Source: Archaeoglobales archaeon
Lineage (GTDB): Archaea; Halobacteriota; Archaeoglobi; Archaeoglobales; Archaeoglobaceae
DNA length: 5,991 nt
Direction of reading: 5' to 3'
NCBI GenBank assembly: GCA_003663055.1
Contig: QMZF01000074.1
Location: 1-5,991 of the forward strand
Positions 1 through 5,922 of this stretch are shown here, in pieces. Every line of letters starts with the position of its first letter. Position 1 is the first letter of the stretch. The notes beneath the pieces are model-generated. The model did no database searches. It was not told the DNA's origin and was given only the letters and a program-made list of their open reading frames with translations. The position numbers and the translations under genes are program-made.

Positions 1-183
1 CAGCCCAAGTTCTCCAGCTGCAAGCTGCAGATAAGGCGGGATTTTTGAAACGCTATCTTCCCTTGGACCGTAAAACTTTAACCCGTTGTTTAGCTCAACG
101 AAAATTTCGTCCTCGCTAATTTCAGAATAGCTTATCAGTCTATTTCTCAGCCTGTATAAAAGCCTCCGAGCAAAGTTAAGCAT
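1..183 (-). CDS. Unrecognised protein, N-terminal 61 residues only (runs off left edge)
   Basis: Reading the minus strand from an ATG at 183-181 gives 61 uninterrupted codons to the window edge. The protein begins MLNFARRLLYRLRNRLISYSE. The first 20 residues are basic and could form an amphipathic helix. An acidic stretch (SEDE) follows, then a segment with LNNGLKFYGPRED and a more hydrophobic end (PPYLQLAAGELG). No cysteine motif, signal peptide or membrane span is visible, and I do not recognise the family. The gene lies 36 nt after dsrD on the same strand, so it may be read through from the dsr operon. No Shine-Dalgarno sequence precedes the ATG, and there is no alternative ATG, GTG or TTG in the first 18 codons. 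The upstream frame is closed by a TAA, so this start is the only simple choice. Confidence 0.6.
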   Translation of the reverse strand, partial: MLNFARRLLYRLRNRLISYSEISEDEIFVELNNGLKFYGPREDSVSKIPPYLQLAAGELGL

Positions 184-219
184 TGAAAAAAATTAAAATT
201 AAAGGAAGAAAGTAGAAAA
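184..219 (-). terminator. T-rich tract after dsrD, possible archaeal terminator
   Basis: On the minus strand the 36 nt between the dsrD stop and the next ATG are strongly T-rich, including a run of seven T (complement of 186-192) and further T3-T4 runs. There is no hairpin. Archaeal RNA polymerase commonly stops at such U-rich tracts, so full or partial termination of the dsrABD transcript here is plausible. Because another gene starts immediately afterwards, read-through is equally possible. Confidence 0.4.
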
Positions 220-453
220 TTAGCCTCCAGCTCTTTTCTTCTCGTACTCCTCAATGTACTCCGGGGTTGAGTAATACGTCGTCGAACCCGAAGACCAGTA
301 CGCTGCCTTCCCCTCCTCTATCAAATCCAGTATTATCTTCTGCACAACCTTCTTGTCCATTTTGAGGATTTTTGCAAGGTCCTTTATCTTCCAAGTCTTT
401 TGGCCGAGCTTCTCAAGCACTTTTTGCTTGTCCTCTTCGGTATACTCTACCAT
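220..453 (-). CDS. dsrD: DsrD, winged-helix activator of dissimilatory sulfite reductase
   Basis: The product is a 77-residue soluble protein, close to the usual DsrD length of about 78. Residues 5-50 are helix-rich and basic and fit the winged-helix fold known for the family. The segment AYWSSGSTTYYS (51-62) is the conserved DsrD signature, also found in the Desulfovibrio protein. The C-terminus is charged (EYIEEYEKKRAGG). DsrD was long taken for a DNA-binding protein; later work describes it as an allosteric activator that raises DsrAB sulfite-reduction activity. It is found mainly in organisms using Dsr reductively, which argues against a sulfur-oxidising role here. The gene is the third of the minus-strand operon, 43 nt after dsrB. 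An SD (GAGGGTGA) lies 6 nt before the ATG and supports this start. Confidence 0.95.
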   Translation of the reverse strand: MVEYTEEDKQKVLEKLGQKTWKIKDLAKILKMDKKVVQKIILDLIEEGKAAYWSSGSTTYYSTPEYIEEYEKKRAGG

Positions 454-459
454 TTACTG

Positions 460-467
460 TCACCCTC
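460..467 (-). promoter_or_regulatory. Shine-Dalgarno site of dsrD
   Basis: The minus strand reads GAGGGTGA, 6 nt before the dsrD ATG (453-451). It contains GGTGA, complementary to the archaeal 16S rRNA 3' end, and fixes the start codon. A second SD-like GGAGGG lies further upstream (complement of 478-483) but is too distant to serve this ATG. Confidence 0.75.
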
Positions 468-496
468 TATTTTTTGTCCCTCCATGTATTTAGTAT

Positions 497-1606
497 TTAC
501 CACCTGAACTGCGTTCCAACTCTGTAGGAGTCGTACATGAAGGGCACTATTCTGAAGTCGTCGATCAGGTGCTCGGTGAATTCGATGCCTGCAAGGTCGA
601 AGAAGCGCTCCCATCCAATTCTCTCAACGAATTCAGCCATTCTTTCGTGCTTTCTTGCGTTCTCAGCCCAGGCGAGGAATATCTTCTTAACGTAGCTGAC
701 AAGAGTTGGCCATCTTGGCGGTTCGTTTGGCACCCACGGCACGACGACCTTGGATAGCTCAGGTCTGTGCCTAGCGTCTGAAACCTTACCCGCGCACAGA
801 ATTGCTGCTCCATCGTTTTCTGGGTCGAAGAGCGGCATTCCGGGACACATCGTGTAGCAGTTTCCACAGTACATGCACTTCTCTCCATCGACTTCGACGG
901 TCTTCTCCTTAGCCTTTATTCTGATCGCTGCGTTGGGGCACGCTGCTGCAGTCGATGGCAGCTCGCAAGTTCTTCTGACAGCATCATCATCAACGAGTGG
1001 TGGCGCTCTGTGGATACCTACAATCGAGATGTCGGATGCGTGGACAGCTCCACACATGTTTCCACAGCACGCAAGGCTTATCCTGCACATTGCCGGCAGT
1101 TTCATCTCGACGAAGTACTCGTAAAGTTCGTCCATAACGGCCTTGACTATGCCCGAAGCGTCAATAGCAGGTGTGTGGCAGTGGATCCAGCCCTGGGTGT
1201 GGATTATGTTTGAGAGAGCGTATTTGCCTGTAGGAGCGTCCCACGTACCACCGCATGGGAAGCCTGTTCTTTCCTGAACCTCCTTTATGAGGTCATCGAT
1301 CTTGCTCTCATCTGTAAGGATGAACTCCACATTGTGTCTGCTCGTCCATCTCAGGTAGCCGCCGGTGTACTTGTCTGCGATATCACACAACTCTTTAATA
1401 GTATATATGCTCAACAGCCTCGGAGTTCCAAACCTGACAACATAGATAGTGTCTCCGCTCTCGGCAACCCTCTTTATAACGCCACACTTTACCACTTCGT
1501 GGTAAGCCCACTTTCCATAGTTCTTCTTTAATACTTCTGGAAGCATTAGCTCGTAGTGCGGAGGACCAAAATCAGTCTTCCACCACTCTGGCCTTTCCTC
1601 TGCCAT
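497..1606 (-). CDS. dsrB: Dissimilatory sulfite reductase beta subunit (DsrB)
   Basis: The 369-residue product is the beta subunit of the cytoplasmic alpha2-beta2 siroheme enzyme that reduces sulfite in anaerobic respiration. From memory the A. fulgidus protein has 366 residues. Order of parts: an N-terminal sulfite-reductase ferredoxin-like half (about 35-115); the siroheme [4Fe-4S] ligand set, with Cys143 in [13 protein letters not shown] and Cys180, Cys181 and Cys185 in LACCGNMC; an inserted ferredoxin domain, with Cys223 (ACPNAA) and Cys244, Cys247 and Cys250 (CMYCGNC); and a C-terminal region with [11 protein letters not shown] and IGWERFF. Cys254 (TMCP) would be the extra cysteine of a second cluster and probably binds none. 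All expected ligands are present. It starts 5 nt after the dsrA stop and is preceded by a strong SD lying inside the end of dsrA, which implies coupled translation and balanced subunits. Confidence 0.98.
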   Translation of the reverse strand: MAEERPEWWKTDFGPPHYELMLPEVLKKNYGKWAYHEVVKCGVIKRVAESGDTIYVVRFGTPRLLSIYTIKELCDIADKYTGGYLRWTSRHNVEFILTDESKIDDLIKEVQERTGFPCGGTWDAPTGKYALSNIIHTQGWIHCHTPAIDASGIVKAVMDELYEYFVEMKLPAMCRISLACCGNMCGAVHASDISIVGIHRAPPLVDDDAVRRTCELPSTAAACPNAAIRIKAKEKTVEVDGEKCMYCGNCYTMCPGMPLFDPENDGAAILCAGKVSDARHRPELSKVVVPWVPNEPPRWPTLVSYVKKIFLAWAENARKHERMAEFVERIGWERFFDLAGIEFTEHLIDDFRIVPFMYDSYRVGTQFRW

Positions 1607-1611
1607 TTATA

Positions 1612-1621
1612 TCACTCCTCC
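1612..1621 (-). promoter_or_regulatory. Shine-Dalgarno site of dsrB inside the dsrA 3' end
   Basis: The minus strand reads GGAGGAGTGA, 5 nt before the dsrB ATG. The GAG repeats are the last glutamate codons of DsrA and the final TGA is its stop codon. The arrangement fits translational coupling, where a ribosome terminating on dsrA restarts on dsrB. Confidence 0.75.
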
Positions 1622-2901
1622 TCCTCACCATACGTGAACGATCTTATCTTCACACCCTTCTTGTCGAGCTCCTCAAGGTACTTCGATGGCCTGAGCTCGT
1701 GCTTCTCGAAGAACATGAACGGGTTCGTTCTCGGGTACCTGATCATCCTAACATCGACATCCTTGCCTATTACTCTCAGGAACTCTCTCATACCCCTTCT
1801 CCAGATGAGCTCTCCAACTCTCTCTCTGAACTTTCCTACGTCGTCCCACCACTCCCAGAGCCTCTCTGCCATCTCCTTTATTTCTGTGTATGGCTTCTTT
1901 ATTTCGATGAACGGCACAGCTACCCATCCAAGGATTGCTCCCTCAACGAACGGTGCCTTACCACCAATCAGAATTGTCGCTCCTCTCTCCTTGCCAGGCT
2001 TCAAAGCCTTTGGCATCTTGTTTATGCAGTGCATGCAGCGGACACAGTTCTTGTTGTCAATTGTTAGCTCCTTTCCATCCCACTTGATGGCCCCAGTCGG
2101 GCAGAGCTTTACAACCTCATTTTCGATATCCATCCACTTCGCATACTCCCTTACAGCTTCCTGGTCTATCTGGATTTCATCCTTCCACGTACCGATAATT
2201 GCGAAGTCGGATCTCGCCTTTGCAGCAACACAGTCGTTCGGACATCCAGAACACTTGAACTTGAACTTGTACGGCCACATGGGCCTGTGCAACTCGTTCT
2301 GGAATTCCATCGTGAGTTCGTAGCAGAGATCCAGAGTGTCGTAACAGGCAAACTCACACATGGCTGGCCCCATGCAGGCTGAGGGCGTTCTTAGGTCAGA
2401 GCCTGAACCGCCGATGTCGAAGGGCGGATCCATCCTCATCATTTCTTCAAACATCGGCTGCAGGTATTCGCTGCGTGTTCCGAGCAGGATTATGTCTCCG
2501 GTTGAGCCATGGAAGTTCGTAATTCCGCTTCCCCACTTCTCCCATGCATCACAGAGTTGTCTCAACGCCTTCGTCGTGTAGAACCAGCCTGCTGGCATGT
2601 TAACTCGTATTGTGTGGAAGTGGTGCACTTCCGGAATCTCGTCTTCAAGGTCCGAATACCTTCCTATAACTCCACCACCATAACCGACAACTGCAACAAT
2701 TCCACCGTGTTTCCAGTGCGTTCTCTTATCCTTATAGCTTCTCTCAAGCTGTTTGAGCAAGCCCCTTGCAGAACCGGGCATTTTTATTTCCTTGCCCTCT
2801 GCAACAAGTTTGTCTTGAATCTCTGCTGTCTTTCTAATCTCTTTAACAAAACTGGGCCACGGGCCGTCGGGTATCTGGTCAAGCAAGGGTGTTTCTGACA
2901 T
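1612..2901 (-). CDS. dsrA: Dissimilatory sulfite reductase alpha subunit (DsrA)
   Basis: The 429-residue product is the alpha subunit of siroheme sulfite reductase, working in the cytoplasm with DsrB and normally passing sulfur to DsrC. The siroheme [4Fe-4S] motif is complete: Cys176-X5-Cys182 ([12 protein letters not shown]) and Cys220-X3-Cys224 (CSGCPNDC). The inserted ferredoxin domain has Cys267 (KLCPTGAI) and Cys286, Cys289 and Cys292 (CVRCMHC). Other family landmarks are [16 protein letters not shown] (62-77), [14 protein letters not shown] (105-118) and NFHGSTGDI (129-137). From memory the A. fulgidus protein has about 418 residues; the extra length here is mostly the C-terminal tail ending in Gly and four Glu. 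It is the first gene of the operon, with its own BRE/TATA and an 8-nt SD (GGAGGTGA) 4 nt before the ATG. No DsrC or DsrMK gene is in view. Confidence 0.98.
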   Translation of the reverse strand: MSETPLLDQIPDGPWPSFVKEIRKTAEIQDKLVAEGKEIKMPGSARGLLKQLERSYKDKRTHWKHGGIVAVVGYGGGVIGRYSDLEDEIPEVHHFHTIRVNMPAGWFYTTKALRQLCDAWEKWGSGITNFHGSTGDIILLGTRSEYLQPMFEEMMRMDPPFDIGGSGSDLRTPSACMGPAMCEFACYDTLDLCYELTMEFQNELHRPMWPYKFKFKCSGCPNDCVAAKARSDFAIIGTWKDEIQIDQEAVREYAKWMDIENEVVKLCPTGAIKWDGKELTIDNKNCVRCMHCINKMPKALKPGKERGATILIGGKAPFVEGAILGWVAVPFIEIKKPYTEIKEMAERLWEWWDDVGKFRERVGELIWRRGMREFLRVIGKDVDVRMIRYPRTNPFMFFEKHELRPSKYLEELDKKGVKIRSFTYGEEEE

Positions 2902-2905
2902 TAGC

Positions 2906-2913
2906 TCACCTCC
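2906..2913 (-). promoter_or_regulatory. Strong Shine-Dalgarno site of dsrA
   Basis: The minus strand reads GGAGGTGA, a full 8-nt match to the archaeal anti-SD (UCACCUCC), 4 nt before the dsrA ATG at 2901-2899. It is the strongest SD in the window, as expected for an abundant respiratory enzyme. Confidence 0.85.
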
Positions 2914-2918
2914 GTTTG

Positions 2919-2988
2919 GTTTTTAACATTGTTTTAGAATATATAAGTCTTTCGAAGTTTGTTTTTATCACTTCTGATTGTTAAAAAG
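2919..2988. repeat. Three TTTTTA(A/T)CA motifs around the dsrA promoter, candidate operator
   Basis: GTTTTTAACA lies at 2919-2928 and GTTTTTATCA at 2961-2970 on the plus strand. The inverted copy TGTTAAAAA is at 2979-2987. The first and third form an exact 9-bp inverted repeat with 50 bp between the arms, enclosing the dsrA BRE/TATA. The second and third form a closer, imperfect inverted pair. The first copy covers the predicted dsrA transcription start. A repressor or activator site is inferred only from position. The region is AT-rich, so chance is a real alternative. Confidence 0.35.
2939..2954 (-). promoter_or_regulatory. dsrA promoter: BRE and TATA box
   Basis: The minus strand reads CGAAAGA (BRE-like, purine-rich) followed directly by CTTATATA (TATA box, centre about 2943). 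The usual 25-26 nt spacing places transcription start near 2917, giving a leader of about 16 nt that just includes the SD. The TATA core is nearly symmetric, so weak firing in the opposite direction cannot be excluded. Confidence 0.7.
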
Positions 2989-3010
2989 CTGCTAAAGAAA
3001 ATTGAATGAG

Positions 3011-3022
3011 AAAATTTATTAT
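3011..3022 (+). promoter_or_regulatory. Probable promoter of the uroporphyrinogen-III methyltransferase gene
   Basis: The sequence AAAATTTATTAT resembles a BRE/TATA pair. Counting about 26 nt from its centre puts transcription start near 3043, with a leader of roughly 15 nt that holds the SD. The match is weaker than at dsrA. Confidence 0.45.
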
Positions 3023-3047
3023 GCATTTGTCTTCTCTCGCTTTAAAA

Positions 3048-3052
3048 AGGTG
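3048..3052 (+). promoter_or_regulatory. Shine-Dalgarno site of the uroporphyrinogen-III methyltransferase gene
   Basis: AGGTG lies 5 nt before the ATG at 3058, partly complementary to the 16S rRNA 3' end. It supports this ATG, which also gives the expected MPGKVYIVGAGPGDPG N-terminus. Confidence 0.6.
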
Positions 3053-3057
3053 TTGAT

Positions 3058-3795
3058 ATGCCTGGAAAGGTTTACATAGTGGGAGCGGGGCCTGGCGATC
3101 CCGGTCTGCTGACTCTAAAGGCTATAAGAGCAATAGAGGAAGCTGACGTTATTTTATATGATAAACTCGTTGGTGATGAGATTATTGAAATGATTAAGAA
3201 AATGAATAAAAAGCTTGTTTACGCTGGCAAAAGAAGTTGTGAGGATGGAGCTATTAGGCAAAAAGAGATAAATGAGCTGATGAAAAAATACGCTTTAGAA
3301 GGAAAAGTCGTTGTTAGGCTTAAAGGTGGTGATCCATTTGTTTTTGGCAGGGGAGGTGTTGAGGCGGAATTTCTTGTTAGAGAGAACATTCCCTTTGAGA
3401 TAATTCCCGGAGTCAGTTCCATAAATTCTGTACCAGCTTATGCTGGTATCCCACTAACCCATCCAGAATTGTCATCCTCCATTCTCGTAGTCACAGGAAG
3501 AGACGACATCGAGGCATGGAAAAGAACGCCGCTACATGGAACTATTGTCATACTTATGGGTCGTGACACACTTGCAGACATATGTAACAAATTGATCGAG
3601 GCTGGAAGGGACCCTTCAACACCCGTTGCGGTGATAGAGAAGGGTACAACGAGGGAGCAGAAAGTAATAGTCGGAAATCTTAAAAATATAGTGAAAAAAG
3701 TCAGAGAAGCTAAAATTAAAGGAGCAACGCTTATTGTCGTTGGTGAGGTTGTTAGATTTTCAAATATCCTCAACGGCAGACCTCAAAAAATTTAA
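3058..3795 (+). CDS. cobA: Uroporphyrinogen-III C-methyltransferase (SUMT)
   Basis: This 245-residue cytoplasmic enzyme uses two S-adenosylmethionine molecules to methylate uroporphyrinogen III at C2 and C7, giving precorrin-2, the branch point to siroheme, cobalamin and, in many archaea, heme. Family motifs in order: VYIVGAGPGDPG (5-16, SAM loop), ADVILYDKLV (29-38), VVRLKGGDPFVFGRGGVE (85-102), PGVSSINSVPAYAGIPLTH (117-135), ILMGRDTL (165-172) and AVIEKGTTREQ (191-201). The length is normal for a single-domain SUMT; there is no fused uroporphyrinogen-III synthase (HemD) and no CysG-type dehydrogenase/ferrochelatase domain. It is divergent from dsrABD, whose product needs siroheme, so coordinated expression is likely. 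A family caution: cobalamin-pathway methyltransferases such as CbiL or CobJ share the fold, but the motif set here is that of SUMT. The symbol could also be given as sumT or cysG-A. Confidence 0.93.
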   Translation: MPGKVYIVGAGPGDPGLLTLKAIRAIEEADVILYDKLVGDEIIEMIKKMNKKLVYAGKRSCEDGAIRQKEINELMKKYALEGKVVVRLKGGDPFVFGRGGVEAEFLVRENIPFEIIPGVSSINSVPAYAGIPLTHPELSSSILVVTGRDDIEAWKRTPLHGTIVILMGRDTLADICNKLIEAGRDPSTPVAVIEKGTTREQKVIVGNLKNIVKKVREAKIKGATLIVVGEVVRFSNILNGRPQKI

Positions 3796-3798
3796 GTA
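3784..3798 (+). promoter_or_regulatory. Probable thrS promoter overlapping the cobA stop codon
   Basis: CAAAAAA (BRE-like) is followed directly by TTTAAGTA (TATA-like, centre about 3794), which contains the TAA stop of the methyltransferase gene. The thrS ATG lies 26 nt from the TATA centre, the normal distance to a transcription start, and no SD precedes it. Both points fit a leaderless thrS mRNA. The T5 run at 3801-3805 just downstream could also end the upstream transcript. Confidence 0.5.
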
Positions 3799-3819
3799 TC
3801 TTTTTACTTCCCGCTTTCC

Positions 3820-5667
3820 ATGAAACTTTTACTGATTCACGCTGATTATATTGAATACGAGACGAAAAAGGCTACAAGATACGCAGAACCGTTTGAAGGA
3901 AAAGGAGAAAGGGTGGAAGAAGCCCTCGTAGCATTCACTTCGGTTGAGAAGGGAGATAACGTCGAAGTGGCAAAGGCTGCAGCAAACGAGATAACGGAAG
4001 TTGCAAAAAAAGTAGGAGCTGAAAGGGTCGTTATTTATCCATACGCTCACTTATCCTCTGAGCTAGCAGACCCAAAGCTTGCTGTGGAATTGCTTAAAGC
4101 TATTGAAGATGATATCAAAAGCTTTGAAGTTCACAGAGCCCCTTTTGGCTGGTACAAAGCATTTAAGATATCGTGCAAAGGTCACCCTCTAAGTGAACTC
4201 TCGAGGGAGATAAAGGGGGAGGAGGCGGAGGTTACCCAAGCTTTAAAGGCTGAAGAGAAGGTTAAAAGCTACTGGTATATTCTAACACCTGAAGGAGAAC
4301 TGGTTGAAATCGAGGAGTTCGACTTCACTGGCTACGATAACCTCAAGAAATTTGCCGACTACGAGATAGCGAAGAGAAGAGCTGTAGATGTAGTTCCACC
4401 CCATGTAGAGTACATGAGAAAGCTACAGCTTGCTGACTACGAAGAAGCTAGCGATTCTGGGCACATGCGATACTATCCGAAGGGAAGGCTCGTTAAGAGC
4501 TTGCTTGAGAGCTTTGTTACCCGGAAGTGTATCGAATACGGAGCAATGGAAGTGGAGACGCCGATAATGTACAGCAGAGAACATCCAACGCTTCGCCGCT
4601 ATTTGGAGAGGTTTCCAGCAAGGCAGTATATAATAAAAGGAGATAAGAGAGACTTCTTTTTACGTTTCGCAGCCTGCTTCGGCCAGTTTTTGATTTGCAG
4701 CAACGCAACGATAACCCACAGGAACCTCCCGCTGAAAATGTACGAGTTAACGAGGTACTCCTTCAGGAAAGAGCAGCGTGGAGAACTTGTAGGCCTTAGA
4801 AGACTTAGAGCGTTTACAATGCCGGACATGCATACCATAGCAAGGGACATGGAGCAGGCAAAGCAGGAGTTTTTCAACCAGTACAAACTCAGCGTTGAAA
4901 CGCTCAGGGAGATTGGATTGGAGCCAGAGGACTACGAAGTAGCTATAAGGGTTACGAGGGACTTCTACAACGAGAACAAGGATTTCGTGCATTCCCTTGT
5001 TGATATCCTAAAGAAGCCGATACTCGTAGAAATGTGGGACCAGCGTTTCTTCTACTTCGTTTTAAAGTTCGAGTTCAATTTTGTTGATGCGCTCAACAAG
5101 GCTTCGGCCCTTTCAACAGTGCAGATTGACGTAGAGAATGCAGAACGCTACGGGATAACCTATGTGAACGAAAAAGGGGAAAAAGTATATCCGCTCATAC
5201 TTCACTGCTCCGCAAGTGGAGCAATAGAGCGATGCATGTACGCTTTACTTGAAAAGGCATACATGGAGAAAGAGAAAGGTAAGCTACCAATGCTTCCAGT
5301 GTGGCTTTCTCCAACGCAGGTAAGAATAATCCCAGTTTCTGAAAGATACCTTGACTATGCGTTGGATGTTGCGAGTAAGATGAAAGATGTAAGGGTAGAT
5401 GTCGACGACAGGGATGAAACACTCGGGAAGAAGATAAGAGACGCTTCTATGGAGTGGATTCCGTATATTGCCGTTGTTGGAGAAGTTGAAGAAAAAGAGG
5501 GTAACTTAACAGTAACGATTAGAGCAGAATCGACACTAAAAGAGCAAAAGAGGGTAAAAATGACACCAGAGGAGCTTGTAGAGAGGATAAGAAAAGAGTG
5601 CGAAGGTAAACCCTTTAAACCTTTGCCACTACCAATTAGGCTGTCTTTAAGGCCAGCGTTCAGGTGA
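3820..5667 (+). CDS. thrS: Threonyl-tRNA synthetase, archaeal type
   Basis: The 615-residue cytoplasmic class II enzyme charges tRNA-Thr. Residues 1 to about 145 form the archaeal editing domain, related to D-Tyr-tRNA deacylase, which removes serine wrongly attached to tRNA-Thr; typical segments are [12 protein letters not shown] (3-14), [20 protein letters not shown] (105-124) and LSR (127-129). The catalytic core follows: a motif 1 region near 220-250, motif 2 in [19 protein letters not shown] (315-333) and motif 3 in [13 protein letters not shown] (466-478). The probable zinc ligands that recognise threonine are Cys286 (FAACFGQF), His338 (PDMHTI) and His462 (LILHCS), all present. The anticodon-binding domain runs from about 490 ([15 protein letters not shown]) to 600. 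The start matches the family N-terminus. It is complete, appears to have its own leaderless promoter, and heads a tight gene string with the EMC6-like and RLI genes. Confidence 0.97.
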   Translation: MKLLLIHADYIEYETKKATRYAEPFEGKGERVEEALVAFTSVEKGDNVEVAKAAANEITEVAKKVGAERVVIYPYAHLSSELADPKLAVELLKAIEDDIKSFEVHRAPFGWYKAFKISCKGHPLSELSREIKGEEAEVTQALKAEEKVKSYWYILTPEGELVEIEEFDFTGYDNLKKFADYEIAKRRAVDVVPPHVEYMRKLQLADYEEASDSGHMRYYPKGRLVKSLLESFVTRKCIEYGAMEVETPIMYSREHPTLRRYLERFPARQYIIKGDKRDFFLRFAACFGQFLICSNATITHRNLPLKMYELTRYSFRKEQRGELVGLRRLRAFTMPDMHTIARDMEQAKQEFFNQYKLSVETLREIGLEPEDYEVAIRVTRDFYNENKDFVHSLVDILKKPILVEMWDQRFFYFVLKFEFNFVDALNKASALSTVQIDVENAERYGITYVNEKGEKVYPLILHCSASGAIERCMYALLEKAYMEKEKGKLPMLPVWLSPTQVRIIPVSERYLDYALDVASKMKDVRVDVDDRDETLGKKIRDASMEWIPYIAVVGEVEEKEGNLTVTIRAESTLKEQKRVKMTPEELVERIRKECEGKPFKPLPLPIRLSLRPAFR

Positions 5668-5668
5668 T
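5662..5668 (+). promoter_or_regulatory. Shine-Dalgarno site of the EMC6-like gene, overlapping the thrS stop
   Basis: AGGTGAT matches the archaeal anti-SD and lies 3 nt before the ATG at 5672. It includes the last Arg codon and the TGA stop of thrS, so the two genes are probably translated in a coupled way. Confidence 0.75.
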
Positions 5669-5671
5669 AAC

Positions 5672-5914
5672 ATGATAAGGACGTTGTTGCCAATAGCCTT
5701 TGGTGGAATTGCCGGATTGATCTCGTTTGCATTGACAGCAAATGCTCCAAAGCGCGACCCTTTGGGAATAATTGTCCTTGTGTTCATGATATACGTCCAC
5801 AAGTTTATACTGCCGAGATTTGATAAAAAGCCAGAAGGAAAGGACTGGGCTGTGATAAGTTTTCTGTCCTTTGCTTCCTGGTACGTTGTTTGGACGTTTT
5901 TGCTCAATTTATAG
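5672..5914 (+). CDS. EMC6-like small membrane protein
   Basis: The 80-residue protein is almost entirely membrane-embedded. Three hydrophobic segments are visible at about 4-23, 30-47 and 59-79, separated by short basic or charged loops (APKRDP at 25-30 and RFDKKPEGKD at 49-58). The KDW start of the third helix and its WYVVWTFLLNL end match what I recall of archaeal EMC6-like proteins. Eukaryotic EMC6 is a core subunit of the ER membrane protein complex, where it pairs with the Oxa1-type insertase EMC3. A comparable role with an archaeal Oxa1/EMC3-like protein is inference. The family call rests on length, topology and the C-terminal motif only. It sits 4 nt after thrS and 8 nt before RLI/ABCE1, in an apparent operon of translation genes, which suits a role near the ribosome. 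Confidence 0.7.
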   Translation: MIRTLLPIAFGGIAGLISFALTANAPKRDPLGIIVLVFMIYVHKFILPRFDKKPEGKDWAVISFLSFASWYVVWTFLLNL

Positions 5915-5918
5915 GGAT
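5914..5918 (+). promoter_or_regulatory. Weak Shine-Dalgarno site of the RLI/ABCE1 gene
   Basis: GGGAT lies 4 nt before the ATG at 5923 and begins on the last base of the EMC6-like stop codon. The match to the anti-SD is partial, but the spacing is suitable for coupled translation. Confidence 0.45.
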
Positions 5919-5922
5919 TACC

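Noticed and set aside
244..254. Terminal cysteines or a metal site in DsrB Cys244-Cys254 (residue numbers) taken as two [4Fe-4S] clusters
   Set aside because: Only one set of four ligands (Cys223, 244, 247, 250) is complete in the inserted domain. Cys254 lacks partners, so a single cluster is the family-consistent reading.
447..485. A 12-codon reading frame on the minus strand between dsrB and dsrD, overlapping the dsrD start by 7 nt; a possible leader peptide
   Set aside because: It has no Shine-Dalgarno sequence of its own and no recognisable leader features, and dsrD has a good SD inside this frame. Chance is the simpler explanation.
1556..2323. A 255-codon open frame on the plus strand, antisense to dsrA and dsrB
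   Set aside because: It lies wholly opposite two certain genes across their junction. Its composition is what the complement of dsr codons gives (Ser, Leu, Phe, Pro rich), and it has no SD and no family motif.
3040..3049. CTTTAAAAAG near the predicted start of the methyltransferase mRNA, considered as a fourth copy of the operator-like motif
   Set aside because: It matches only the A/T run and lacks the terminal CA/TG bases shared by the other three, so it was not counted.
5355..5750. A 131-codon minus-strand frame covering the end of thrS and the start of the EMC6-like gene
   Set aside because: It is a low-complexity Ser/Thr/Leu-rich antisense shadow of two well-supported genes, with no motif.
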